Shown here: in pieces, positions 26,661 through 35,594 of the stretch
How the letters are laid out: the number at the start of each line of letters is the position of its first letter
Position numbering within the stretch: the stretch's first letter is position 1
DNA from: an uncultured Aquimarina sp.
GTDB taxonomy: Bacteria > Bacteroidota > Bacteroidia > Flavobacteriales > Flavobacteriaceae
Direction of reading: 5' to 3'
NCBI GenBank assembly: GCA_947498815.1
Contig: CANMLU010000008.1
Coordinates: 62,001-126,000, forward strand
DNA length: 64,000 nt
The notes under the pieces: model-generated
Database searches by the model: none
Seen by the model: the letters and a program-made list of their open reading frames with translations, nothing else
Told to the model about the DNA's origin: nothing
Program-made: the position numbers and the translations under genes

Positions 26661-28652
26661 ATGATTAAAAAACTTATCTTATGCTGCGTGGTCATGTGTC
26701 TTGCCATGTTGCAAATCAGTGTTGCACAACAATTCGGATATCCTGTTGAAGAATATTTATCTCAAATCAATGTCTCAGACATATCTATATCCCCAAACGG
26801 GAAATATGTTGCTGTTATCACCAGCAACGACAATTTTGAAAAAAATAAAACTGAAAAAAGATTATGGCAGTACGAAATAAGCAAGGAAGGCTCTGTAATC
26901 TCTAAAATCGAAATTCCGATATACAAAAGTACAGTCTCGCAATTAAGATGGACAAAGGACAGTGATTTTTTGTTGTTTCGATCAAAGGATAGTATAGGTA
27001 AAAACTTGTTTAAAATAGCAACTACAAATCCAAAAGTAATTACACCGGTTATTAAAGAAAACAAAAAGTTAAAAGAATTATCATTCTATACTATATCAGA
27101 TAATAATAACATCATTTTTTATGAAGAGTTTTCTGCTGTAAAAACCCAAAAAGACTCTATTGTAATTAAGTTTCCAAAGCTAAAAGATCGAAAATATTCT
27201 ACTTTTAAAAGTTTTGATTTTGGATCAGAGGATATAGATTCTTTATTTACAGTGAAGGCAAATGTTTCTTATTTCGAAGTTTCTCCTGATAAAAAAAGAT
27301 TCATGTATGGTACTTATGAACCTACCGATTTCTTTTCTGTTGATAGCTATGCAGATGCTCATACGTATATAATTAATAGAGACGGTAGTTTGATTAAGCA
27401 ATTAACAAAAGATAGGGTGTGGGATTCTTCTTGGTGGCTCACCGATGACTCCATAATTTCACTTTTTAGTGGAGATCCAAAGTCCATAGTGTATAATAGA
27501 TCAAGTGATCAATTATATAGGTTTAGCTTAACGAAGAATACTAAAGAGAAATTAGTAAACAACTTTGATGGAAGAATAAGAAATGCTATAGCATGGAAAG
27601 ATCAAAAGTTATTAATTAATGCCGATTACTCGACATCGTCGTACCTGTTTTTGAAAAACGGAAACGAATATGAAAAAATAAGTGATTCAAAAGGCACCAT
27701 TAGTAACTTCACTTCTAATAGAAGCAAAAATCTTTTGGCTTTTTCTATGGTTAAGAATGATGCTTTTGAAGAGGTGTATGTTGCAAGGTCTATTGACGAG
27801 TTAAAGAACCCAATCAAGATTACAGACTTTAATCAAAAACTTTCTGATTATAAAACGCCCGAAATAGAGAAAGTAACTTGGAAAAATTCTGTTGGAGAAA
27901 CCATTGAAGGCGTACTCATGTGGCCTCCTGGAAAAAAGAAAGTAAAAAATTTGCCTCTTGTCGTTGATATACATGGTGGTCCATGGTCAAGTCGTTCTGA
28001 GGCGATTACTCTTACTGGAGTGCAATACTATTATTTCGGATCATTATTGGCTTCGAAAGGATTTTTGGTTTTACTGCCAAATTATAGTGGTGGTACAGGT
28101 AGAGGGCAGGTATTTATGGATGCTATCAATGGAGTGCCTAGAACCAAACCAACCGATGATATTTTGACTGGTGTGCAATATTTGATTGATCAAAAATGGG
28201 CAGATAAGAATAGAATGATCGTGAAGGGAGCTAGTTATGGTGGATTGCTTACTAATTCTATCATAGGAGAAACAGATATGTTTAAAGCGGCCCTTACTAG
28301 TTGTGGTGTATGGGATGAAAACGCAGGTTTAGGAGTAGGTGATGGTGATACATCAGAATTTATAAGATTTAAAGGAGTAAAAATGTGGGAGAATCCAGAA
28401 TTGTATAGACGAGAAAGTGCTGTCTATAATGCTTCCAAAATAAAGACACCTACTTTAATCACGCACGGAGAAAAGGATGTGAGAGTTCCTACATTGCAGG
28501 CGTATGATATGTATTATACACTAAAAGAGCTTGGAGTACCAACTGAGCTATTGATCTATAAGGGAGAAGGACATATTTATAGAAAGCCTTCGAGCAAGAT
28601 AGCAAAAGTAAAAGCAGAATTAGATTTTATAGACAAGTATATAAAGCCATAA
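26661..28652 (+). CDS. S9 family prolyl oligopeptidase-like peptidase
   Basis: This 663-residue exported serine peptidase has a signal peptide (about 1-22, ending SVAQ). A beta-propeller region with repeated strands follows (about 35-400; ISPNGKYVAV, SPDKKRFMYG), then an alpha/beta-hydrolase domain. The triad is visible: Ser525 in GASYGG, Asp606 in HGEKDVRVP and His638 in GEGHIY. Members cleave short peptides, often in the periplasm. It lies downstream of susCD but has its own promoter box and is bounded by identical terminators. A functional link with SusCD, cleaving imported peptides, is plausible but unproven. A second, DPP-IV-like S9 enzyme is at 44.2 kb. Confidence 0.92.
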   Translation: MIKKLILCCVVMCLAMLQISVAQQFGYPVEEYLSQINVSDISISPNGKYVAVITSNDNFEKNKTEKRLWQYEISKEGSVISKIEIPIYKSTVSQLRWTKDSDFLLFRSKDSIGKNLFKIATTNPKVITPVIKENKKLKELSFYTISDNNNIIFYEEFSAVKTQKDSIVIKFPKLKDRKYSTFKSFDFGSEDIDSLFTVKANVSYFEVSPDKKRFMYGTYEPTDFFSVDSYADAHTYIINRDGSLIKQLTKDRVWDSSWWLTDDSIISLFSGDPKSIVYNRSSDQLYRFSLTKNTKEKLVNNFDGRIRNAIAWKDQKLLINADYSTSSYLFLKNGNEYEKISDSKGTISNFTSNRSKNLLAFSMVKNDAFEEVYVARSIDELKNPIKITDFNQKLSDYKTPEIEKVTWKNSVGETIEGVLMWPPGKKKVKNLPLVVDIHGGPWSSRSEAITLTGVQYYYFGSLLASKGFLVLLPNYSGGTGRGQVFMDAINGVPRTKPTDDILTGVQYLIDQKWADKNRMIVKGASYGGLLTNSIIGETDMFKAALTSCGVWDENAGLGVGDGDTSEFIRFKGVKMWENPELYRRESAVYNASKIKTPTLITHGEKDVRVPTLQAYDMYYTLKELGVPTELLIYKGEGHIYRKPSSKIAKVKAELDFIDKYIKP

Positions 28653-28676
28653 TCTTTATACTATGTCATAAAAAGT

Positions 28677-28701
28677 AAAACGCCGCAATTTGCGGCGTTT
28701 T
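28677..28701. terminator. bidirectional terminator (copy 2 of the duplicated sequence)
   Basis: The same 25 bases as at 26545-26569 (AAAA-CGCCGCAATTTGCGGCG-TTTT) lie between the convergent S9 peptidase and RND permease genes and can terminate both, as A and T runs flank both sides of the stem. Confidence 0.85.
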
Positions 28702-28721
28702 ATCATCAATTTTACATATCC

Positions 28722-31700
28722 CTATGTGGTTGCAACAGTTACAGGAACTTCTACAACTTTCTTTTTACTAAATCTTACTTTAAACCTATTTACAATAAAG
28801 AATAAACAGGGTACAATAATTAAAGTAAGGAAGGTGGCAATGATCAATCCATATATTACAGTCCAGGCTAGGGGACCCCAAAAAATCACATTATCTCCTC
28901 CAATATATATTTTTGGATCACCAGTACTAAATAAAGAGAAGAAATCCAGGTTAAATCCAATTGCCAATGGTATTAATCCTAGTACCGTAGTGATCGCCGT
29001 TAGTAATACTGGTCGCAAACGAGCTCTACCACCTCTAATAATGAGTTTCATCACTTCTTCATTAGGTAAAAGATCCTTTTCTGGCATGTTCAGTTCTACT
29101 TTTTTACGGTCAATTAGGAGTTGGGTGTAATCTAGCAGAACCACACCGTTATTTACCACAATACCAGCAAGTGATATAATACCCATCATCGTCATCATGA
29201 TCACAAAAGACGCTCCTGTAATAATAATTCCTCCAAAAACACCAATAAAACTTAAGAAGATAGCAATCATAATGATGGTTGGTTTAGAAATAGAACTAAA
29301 CTGAAATACCAAAATCAACATAATAAGTCCTAATCCAGAGAAGAACGCACCCATCAAGAATGCCATTTGTTTGTTTTGCTCCTCTATCTGACCAGTATAA
29401 TCAATCTTAACACCTCTAGGCAATTCGATAAAACCAGCCATTTCTGTCTGGATTTGAGAAACAATAGCACCAGCATCGGTAAATCCAGGTTGCAAACCAG
29501 AATACACCGTCACTACTCTTTTGGTATCTTTGTGCTTAATGGCGCTAAAAGATGAAGTGTTTTTTTGTGTAGCTACTGCAGAAACCGGAATTTCTTTTAA
29601 CTTCCCGCTAGCTTGATCTCTAAAGGTGATGTTTTGATTAAAAAGAGCACTGGTATTATATCGATTTTCTTCATTAAAACGAACATAGATATCATAATCT
29701 TCACCATCTTTTTTATACACCCCTGCTTTTTCACCAAAAATAGAACGACGTAACTGGTTCCCTACCTGACCGGCAGAGACACCTAATTCTCCAGCTTTTT
29801 CGCGATCAACAGTCACTTGCATGGCGGGTTTTCCTTTATTTACATCGATTTTTAACTCTTCGATACCAGGTATATTCTTTTCATTGATGAAATTTCGCAT
29901 TTCTTCAGCAATATTGATCAGCTCGTCATAGTCTGGCCCTTCAATTTCAACATTGATAGGATAACCCGCGGGAGGGCCTACAGCATCCTTTTCTACCGAG
30001 ATAGCAATCCCTGGATAAATCCCTTTTAATGTTTCTTGAACTTTTTGGCGTAGCACCTCAGAATCTTTTCCTTTTCTGTACTTAAATTCACGCATGGTAG
30101 CAGTGATCTTTGCGCGGTGAGGCATCTCTGCATTGCTTCCTCCATCGGTCTGTGGATTACCGGCACCTTCACCCACCTGCGATACCGCAGATTCTACCAA
30201 GAAGTTATAATTCTCTCTTTCTACATATTCATTGTCATTTACAACAGCGTATACACGTTGTTCAATTTCTTTGGTAATGGCGTTAGTTTTATCAATATCA
30301 GTTCCTTGTGGGTATTCTATATATACAATAATCTGGTTGGGCTTATTATCCGGAAAGAATTCTACACTAGTACGTTGGCTACCTATCGAGGCTCCAAACA
30401 TAGCAAAAACGATAAAGAGTAATACAAAAGTTCCAAAGGTAAACAGATACGATCTCCAACCTTTTAATGCATAGGTTAAAAAACGTTGATATCTATTTTC
30501 GAGCCAAGCTAGAATCTTTCTTTGAAAGAAATTAGCTGCTCCTTTTAGAACATATTTGTATACCCAAAACATGACTGCGGTAAATATCATTAGTGTTCCC
30601 AATCCTTTTACAGGTCCACCAACAATCAAAATAAAGATTCCTATTCCTCCTAGAATGATACTTAGGCGTATTAATTGTTTTACGGTTAAGACCTTTTCCC
30701 CAACTTCCATAAATTGAGAAACCAACATTGCGTTAATAAAGATGGCGACAAATAATGAAGAACCTAATACAACAGAAAGTGTAATTGGGAAATAAATCAT
30801 AAATTCTCCCATAACTCCTGGCCACATACCGAGAGGTATAAATGCCGCTACGGTCGTAGCCGTGGAAATAATAATAGGAAAAGCAATTTCTCCAATCCCT
30901 TTTTTGGCTGCCTCGATACGAGACATCCCTTCTTCTTCCATCAATCGATATACATTTTCTACCACCACAATACCATTATCAACCAACATCCCTAACCCCA
31001 TAATTAATGCAAATAAAATCATGGTATTCATCGTATATCCCAGCGCAGATAGAATCATAAACGACATAAACATCGACATTGGAATTGCAAAGCCTACAAA
31101 AAGTGCATTTCTGAACCCTAAAAAGAACATTAATACACCAACCACAAGGATAATTCCGAAAATAATATTATTCACCAAATCATCTACCTGGTTAATCGTC
31201 TTTTCGGATTGATCATTGGCAACACTAATTTTTAGATCTTTTGGAAATACATTCTCTTTGGCATCTTCTAAAATAAGACCTATCTTTTCTACAGCTTCAA
31301 CCATATTTTTTCCTGAACGCTTCTTAACGTCCAACATGACGACATTTTTACCGTATTCTCTGGCATAGGTGGTTTTGTCTTCTTCTTTAAAAGTTACTGA
31401 TGCAATGTCACGAAGGTATACGGCTCCATCTTGAGATTTTACTACGAATTCGTCAAGTTCTAATGGGTTGTCTATTTCTCCTAGAATTCTGATGGTACGT
31501 CTTTGACCACTAGCAATCATATTTCCTGCAGACATGGTCATATTACCATTACGTATAGCATTAATAACATCATCAAAACTAACTTTGGCAGCCATCATTT
31601 TGTAGATGTCTACTGCTACTGCTACTTCTTTTTCCTGAGCTCCACGAATATCTGCTTTTTTGATTTCTGGAAGATCTCCTATTTCATCTTCTAGATATTC

Positions 31701-32219
31701 TGCATACTCTTTTAATTTCTCTACCGGATAATCTCCTGTAATATTGATATTCATGATTGGAGTTTCTTCAGAAATACTCAAATCAAAGACATTAGGTTCT
31801 ACCTTGGCACTATTAAATGTTGGCCAATCTTCATTTGCTTTTTCAGAATCTACCTCGTCTTTTACCTTTTGTTTGGCCTCTGGCACAGACATATCCTCTT
31901 CAAACTCTACGGTAATGATGGCATAATCTTCTTGCGAAGTAGAAGTGATTTCGACTACTCCACTTACATTTTTCAACTTGTCTTCTAGGGGATCAACAAT
32001 TAATCGTTCGATATCCTCTGCTGTATTTCCTGGATAAGGAACACTAATGTAAATCTTAGTCTCGTTGATTTCAGGAAAACTTTCTCTTGGCATCGAGAAA
32101 TATGCAGATAACCCTAATACCAAAAAGATACCTATCATGACATAGATAGTTGTTGGGTTATTGATTGCCCAAGAGGATAATCTAAATTCCTTATCTACTT
32201 TTTTCTTATTGACTTGCAT
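28722..32219 (-). CDS. efflux RND transporter permease (AcrB/MdtB-like)
   Basis: This 1165-residue inner-membrane proton-driven pump is the engine of a tripartite exporter. It has twelve predicted helices, two large periplasmic loops, and internal repeat symmetry. Landmarks are the first helix (IYVMIGIFLVLGLSAYF), the periplasmic GNTAEDIERLIVDPLE, and the helix-4 segment MGLGMLVDNGIVVVENVYRLME with the proton-relay Asp. The second half has IISLAGIVVNNGVVLLDY and GRARLRPVLLTAITTVLGLIPLAIG. It is longer than AcrB because of an extra segment before the mid-protein repeat (about 505-570). It is the last gene of the tetR-tolC-adaptor-permease operon. Substrate (drug, lipid or metabolite) is not evident. 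Confidence 0.94.
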   Translation of the reverse strand: MQVNKKKVDKEFRLSSWAINNPTTIYVMIGIFLVLGLSAYFSMPRESFPEINETKIYISVPYPGNTAEDIERLIVDPLEDKLKNVSGVVEITSTSQEDYAIITVEFEEDMSVPEAKQKVKDEVDSEKANEDWPTFNSAKVEPNVFDLSISEETPIMNINITGDYPVEKLKEYAEYLEDEIGDLPEIKKADIRGAQEKEVAVAVDIYKMMAAKVSFDDVINAIRNGNMTMSAGNMIASGQRRTIRILGEIDNPLELDEFVVKSQDGAVYLRDIASVTFKEEDKTTYAREYGKNVVMLDVKKRSGKNMVEAVEKIGLILEDAKENVFPKDLKISVANDQSEKTINQVDDLVNNIIFGIILVVGVLMFFLGFRNALFVGFAIPMSMFMSFMILSALGYTMNTMILFALIMGLGMLVDNGIVVVENVYRLMEEEGMSRIEAAKKGIGEIAFPIIISTATTVAAFIPLGMWPGVMGEFMIYFPITLSVVLGSSLFVAIFINAMLVSQFMEVGEKVLTVKQLIRLSIILGGIGIFILIVGGPVKGLGTLMIFTAVMFWVYKYVLKGAANFFQRKILAWLENRYQRFLTYALKGWRSYLFTFGTFVLLFIVFAMFGASIGSQRTSVEFFPDNKPNQIIVYIEYPQGTDIDKTNAITKEIEQRVYAVVNDNEYVERENYNFLVESAVSQVGEGAGNPQTDGGSNAEMPHRAKITATMREFKYRKGKDSEVLRQKVQETLKGIYPGIAISVEKDAVGPPAGYPINVEIEGPDYDELINIAEEMRNFINEKNIPGIEELKIDVNKGKPAMQVTVDREKAGELGVSAGQVGNQLRRSIFGEKAGVYKKDGEDYDIYVRFNEENRYNTSALFNQNITFRDQASGKLKEIPVSAVATQKNTSSFSAIKHKDTKRVVTVYSGLQPGFTDAGAIVSQIQTEMAGFIELPRGVKIDYTGQIEEQNKQMAFLMGAFFSGLGLIMLILVFQFSSISKPTIIMIAIFLSFIGVFGGIIITGASFVIMMTMMGIISLAGIVVNNGVVLLDYTQLLIDRKKVELNMPEKDLLPNEEVMKLIIRGGRARLRPVLLTAITTVLGLIPLAIGFNLDFFSLFSTGDPKIYIGGDNVIFWGPLAWTVIYGLIIATFLTLIIVPCLFFIVNRFKVRFSKKKVVEVPVTVATT

Positions 32220-32225
32220 AGGATC

Positions 32226-33392
32226 TTAGTTTAATATTTTCACTTTTTGACCATCTTTTACACTTCTAGCACCTTCACTTATAACAGCATCACCATTGTT
32301 AATCCCATCCAAAATTTCGATAAGATCGCCTTGTGTTTTTCCGGTCTGTACGATAACTCTTTTAGCTTCTGCAATGTTTTGCGAATTCTTGGCAGAAGTA
32401 ACATACGTATATTGATCTCCTTGAGCATTTTCTGAAAGAATACTTTGTGGGATCAATATTGCTTTCTCGTTTGTATAATCGTTGATCTTTACTTTGGCTG
32501 TAAGATTTGGTTTTACCGTACCTCCGTTTGAAGGAATGGCAACTTCAATCATAAAAGAACGGTTATTTGGATTGATATAATTTCCAACCTGGCGTATTTT
32601 TGTGGTGATTGTTTTTCCTAGCACTGGAAAATATACTTCTACATTTTTGCCAACGGTAACGCTCGGTATGTAACGCTCTGGGACTTCGGTTTCGATATAC
32701 ATATCATCCAGATTTACAATACGAATGATTTGATTTTGTCCTGGTGATACTACACTGCCTTGTTCGGTCATAATATCATCAATAACTCCAGCAAAAGGGG
32801 CATTAACCGTAGTCTTTGCCAATTGACGTTTGATTTGGTTTACGGCGTTTTGTTGTGCTTCAAAAGTCGTTTTTGCTTGCAAATACTGAATCTCTGAACC
32901 GATTTTTTGTTCCCAAAGTCTTTTTTGACGATCAAAAGTTGTTTGTGCTAACAGTGCTTGTACCTCTGCCTGTGATAATTGCTGACTTAATCCACCGTCA
33001 TCAATTCTTGCAAGTAATTGCCCTTTGGATACTTTTTGTCCTTCTTTAACATATACTCTTGTAAGAATACCTCCCATTTCTGGATAAAGGACTATGTTTT
33101 TCTTGGTTTCAACATTTCCTTGCAGTTCCAGATAGTGATTAAATAGGGTATCTTTTGCCATTATAGTGGTCACTAAAGGAAGTTTTTTTACAGAGTCAAG
33201 TTTGGCAATTGCCTCATCGAGTTGTTTTAACTGATCCGACACAGATTGCTGCTCTGCAACAACCTCGGTCCTTTTTGCCCGCAAGGCTTCAAGATTACCA
33301 TCTTCTATAACCTTGTCGATTGACTTGGCACTATCTTGTCCACATGAAATGATGAGAAGTGATATGAATACTATAGTTAATATCTTTTTCAT
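32226..33392 (-). CDS. efflux RND periplasmic adaptor (membrane fusion protein)
   Basis: This 388-residue adaptor links the RND permease to the outer-membrane channel. It is a lipoprotein: the signal peptide MKKILTIVFISLLIISC places the lipidated Cys at 17. A coiled coil follows (about 35-70: RAKRTEVVAEQQSVSDQLKQ). Lipoyl halves (GGILTRVYVKEGQKVSKGQLLARIDD and NAPFAGVIDDIMTEQGSVVSPG) flank an alpha hairpin, and a beta-barrel domain completes it. The permease starts six bases after its stop. Confidence 0.93.
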   Translation of the reverse strand: MKKILTIVFISLLIISCGQDSAKSIDKVIEDGNLEALRAKRTEVVAEQQSVSDQLKQLDEAIAKLDSVKKLPLVTTIMAKDTLFNHYLELQGNVETKKNIVLYPEMGGILTRVYVKEGQKVSKGQLLARIDDGGLSQQLSQAEVQALLAQTTFDRQKRLWEQKIGSEIQYLQAKTTFEAQQNAVNQIKRQLAKTTVNAPFAGVIDDIMTEQGSVVSPGQNQIIRIVNLDDMYIETEVPERYIPSVTVGKNVEVYFPVLGKTITTKIRQVGNYINPNNRSFMIEVAIPSNGGTVKPNLTAKVKINDYTNEKAILIPQSILSENAQGDQYTYVTSAKNSQNIAEAKRVIVQTGKTQGDLIEILDGINNGDAVISEGARSVKDGQKVKILN

Positions 33393-33399
33393 AATAGGA

Positions 33400-34761
33400 T
33401 TAGTTATTATTTGGTGTGTTTAAAATCGTTTCTAATTCTGCTTTTTTATTGATAATATCCAACATGGCTTGTAATACTTCTTGTTGTGAGCTATACAATT
33501 GCAACTGTGCCTGTCTTAAGTCAAAACTGGTTGCAAGACCTTCAGAATATTTAATTTGATTCTTTTTTTCGATACGTTCTGCAAGTGTTAGATTTTGTTT
33601 TGCCGTGTCATAACTTTCTATCGAAAATTTAAAATCACTTATCGCAGTGTCATATTGAAGTTGTATTTCTTGCTGTGTTCTAAGAAAATCTGTTTTTGAC
33701 TGTTCATCTGCTATTTTGGCTTGTTTCGTTTTGGAATCTCTAAGAAAAGAACTGAAAATAGGAATATTAAGACTCGCCCCTAAAATTGAAGATTGAAACC
33801 ATGGAGTTTCACTATCAAGAAACACAAAATCATCATCAAATGCCGAAGTACCATAATTCACAAAAGCTGTTAACTTGGGCAGTGCTCTACTTTTTTCTAA
33901 TTTTAATTCAAGTCGCGTTTGTTCGGTAAGAAGATAAGACAATCTATAATCAATATTGTTTTCAATAATAAAAGGTTTTGTGACAATAGATTGTTCCATG
34001 TTTTTCATGGACAGATCTTCCAAAGTATCCGAAAGGGCAGTGTTTGAATTTACATCAATACCTAATGAAAGATTGAACATTTGCAAGGCGATTTTTTCTA
34101 GGCGCTCTGTATTACTGAGTTGATTTTTGATTTGCAACAAAGTGATCTGTAACTGTTCTACATCTTCTTCTTCGGCTAGGCCGTTTTCAAAAATCTTTTT
34201 GGTTTCGAGATAATTTTTCTCTAGCGCCTTAACATTGTTTTGAAGTATTTTTACACTTTCTTGCGCGACAAGTACACTTCCATAGGCATTAATGACTCCT
34301 TTACGGACTTCTAATTGTACTTTTTCTTGAGAATCGTCGCTAAACTGTAAAAAACTTTTTGCGGCTTGCAAACCTACAAGATAAGAACCATCAAAAATCT
34401 TTTGGCTCAAGGTAGCGGTAGCCGACATTTGCTGTTTCACTCCAAAAATTACTGGCACAAAAGTTCCGGGTTGCCCCCCAACAAGTTCGCCTGGTAATGG
34501 TGTAACGGGTTGCTTAAGTTGATTTTGATAATCAATAAGGCCATCAATTTGAGGTAACCCATCTGCTGTAGTTTCCCATTTTCTTTTCAATGCTTTTGCT
34601 ACATCACGTCGGGCATTTATGGATTGATAACTATTTTCTAATGCAAACTCAACGGCTTCATCCAATGTGAATGAATAAATAGAATCGGTTGGCGATTCTT
34701 GAGCTTGTATGGTGGCTACAAAAATCCAACCAAGACAAAATAACCAAAGGTTGTTTCTCAT
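33400..34761 (-). CDS. TolC family outer-membrane efflux channel
   Basis: This 453-residue outer-membrane factor has a signal peptide (about 1-20, ending TIQAQ). Two OEP repeats with long heptad-rich helices follow (about 30-240 and 245-450; EESVKILQNNVKALEKNYLETKK, SIESYDTAKQNLTLAERIEKK). The conserved ATSFDLRQAQLQLYSSQQ near the C-terminus is typical. It lies three bases after the TetR gene and eight before the adaptor, so the whole exporter is cotranscribed with its regulator. Confidence 0.93.
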   Translation of the reverse strand: MRNNLWLFCLGWIFVATIQAQESPTDSIYSFTLDEAVEFALENSYQSINARRDVAKALKRKWETTADGLPQIDGLIDYQNQLKQPVTPLPGELVGGQPGTFVPVIFGVKQQMSATATLSQKIFDGSYLVGLQAAKSFLQFSDDSQEKVQLEVRKGVINAYGSVLVAQESVKILQNNVKALEKNYLETKKIFENGLAEEEDVEQLQITLLQIKNQLSNTERLEKIALQMFNLSLGIDVNSNTALSDTLEDLSMKNMEQSIVTKPFIIENNIDYRLSYLLTEQTRLELKLEKSRALPKLTAFVNYGTSAFDDDFVFLDSETPWFQSSILGASLNIPIFSSFLRDSKTKQAKIADEQSKTDFLRTQQEIQLQYDTAISDFKFSIESYDTAKQNLTLAERIEKKNQIKYSEGLATSFDLRQAQLQLYSSQQEVLQAMLDIINKKAELETILNTPNNN

Positions 34762-34763
34762 AT

Positions 34764-35363
34764 TTAATGTTCTTTAATAAGATTGTTCAAAATTGTACGT
34801 CCTTTTTCTGTGGTGATTCCCAGAATATGATACTCCAAATAATCATCCATAAGTTTTGCTACAGGAAATTGTTGATCCGGAAACATAATTTTGTCCTTGA
34901 TTCCATTGGTTCCTATAAAATATATTCTTGATATAAATTCGATATCGATGTTTTTTCTAAACACTCCCTTTTCTATCCCTCTTTTCAAATTGTCTATAAC
35001 ACACACTTTAAATACCTCAAATTGCTTTTCTTTTAGACCCATATGGATTTTTGGATAGTATTTCTGAAGCTGATGTATTGGTGCCGTTTTTTCATTTTTG
35101 AGATGATGCATCACGAAAGTTTTTATGGCATACAGCTCTTCAATCGGATCAAAATTTTCGTTTAAAATATCATTAATGCCATCACTTATTTTGCAAAATA
35201 GATGATGGGTTGTGGCTTCTACGAGTTTAGTCTTATTTTGAAAATGCGTATATATGGTCTTTTTTGAGATTCCCATTTCGGAGGCAAGATCATCCATAGT
35301 GACACTCTTAAACCCGAGGCTCAAAAACAGATCATTAGCTTTTTCGACTATTTTATTCTTCAT
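34764..35363 (-). CDS. TetR/AcrR family transcriptional regulator of the efflux operon
   Basis: This 199-residue repressor has an N-terminal helix-turn-helix (about 6-52: VEKANDLFLSLGFKSVTMDDLASEMGISKKTIYTHFQNKTKLVEA) and an all-helical ligand-binding C-terminus. It is the first gene of the tetR-tolC-adaptor-permease operon. A 28-base palindrome at 35407-35434 overlaps the promoter and is the likely autoregulatory operator. Binding of a ligand, probably a pump substrate, would release it; the ligand is unknown. Confidence 0.93.
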   Translation of the reverse strand: MKNKIVEKANDLFLSLGFKSVTMDDLASEMGISKKTIYTHFQNKTKLVEATTHHLFCKISDGINDILNENFDPIEELYAIKTFVMHHLKNEKTAPIHQLQKYYPKIHMGLKEKQFEVFKVCVIDNLKRGIEKGVFRKNIDIEFISRIYFIGTNGIKDKIMFPDQQFPVAKLMDDYLEYHILGITTEKGRTILNNLIKEH

Positions 35364-35393
35364 TATTGGGGGTACTTATAGTATTTTCAGGGG

Positions 35394-35423
35394 CAAATGT
35401 ACATATGGAAACTTTAAAAACAA
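35394..35423 (-). promoter_or_regulatory. consensus Bacteroidetes promoter of the efflux operon
   Basis: On the minus strand TTG (35423-35421), a 19-base spacer and TACATTTG (35401-35394) match TTG-N19-TAnnTTTG exactly. The start codon of the TetR gene is 31 bases further on. No other full-consensus promoter was found in the window. Confidence 0.8.
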
Positions 35424-35434
35424 TTAAAGTTTCC
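35407..35434. promoter_or_regulatory. 28-base palindromic operator, likely TetR binding site
   Basis: GGAAACTTTAA at 35407-35417 is the exact reverse complement of TTAAAGTTTCC at 35424-35434, with a 6-base centre. The -33 TTG at 35421-35423 lies inside the palindrome centre, so a bound dimer would block RNA polymerase. Position, symmetry and size fit a TetR-family autoregulatory site. Confidence 0.7.
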
Positions 35435-35594
35435 TAAGTTTCACAATTATTTAACATTGTTATACTAATTACCTCACAAATGTTAACTTTATGCTATAAA
35501 ACCTATTACTAAGACGAGAGTTGATGTCGTTTTTGGACATTTTTTTTGAAATAAGCATCTCAAATTTTGTTTTACCTTAGCGCAAAAAACAACT

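Noticed and set aside
28690-29130. Forward open frame of 146 codons at the end of the RND permease
   Set aside because: It is the antisense of conserved permease helices; its hydrophobic and basic composition follows from that.
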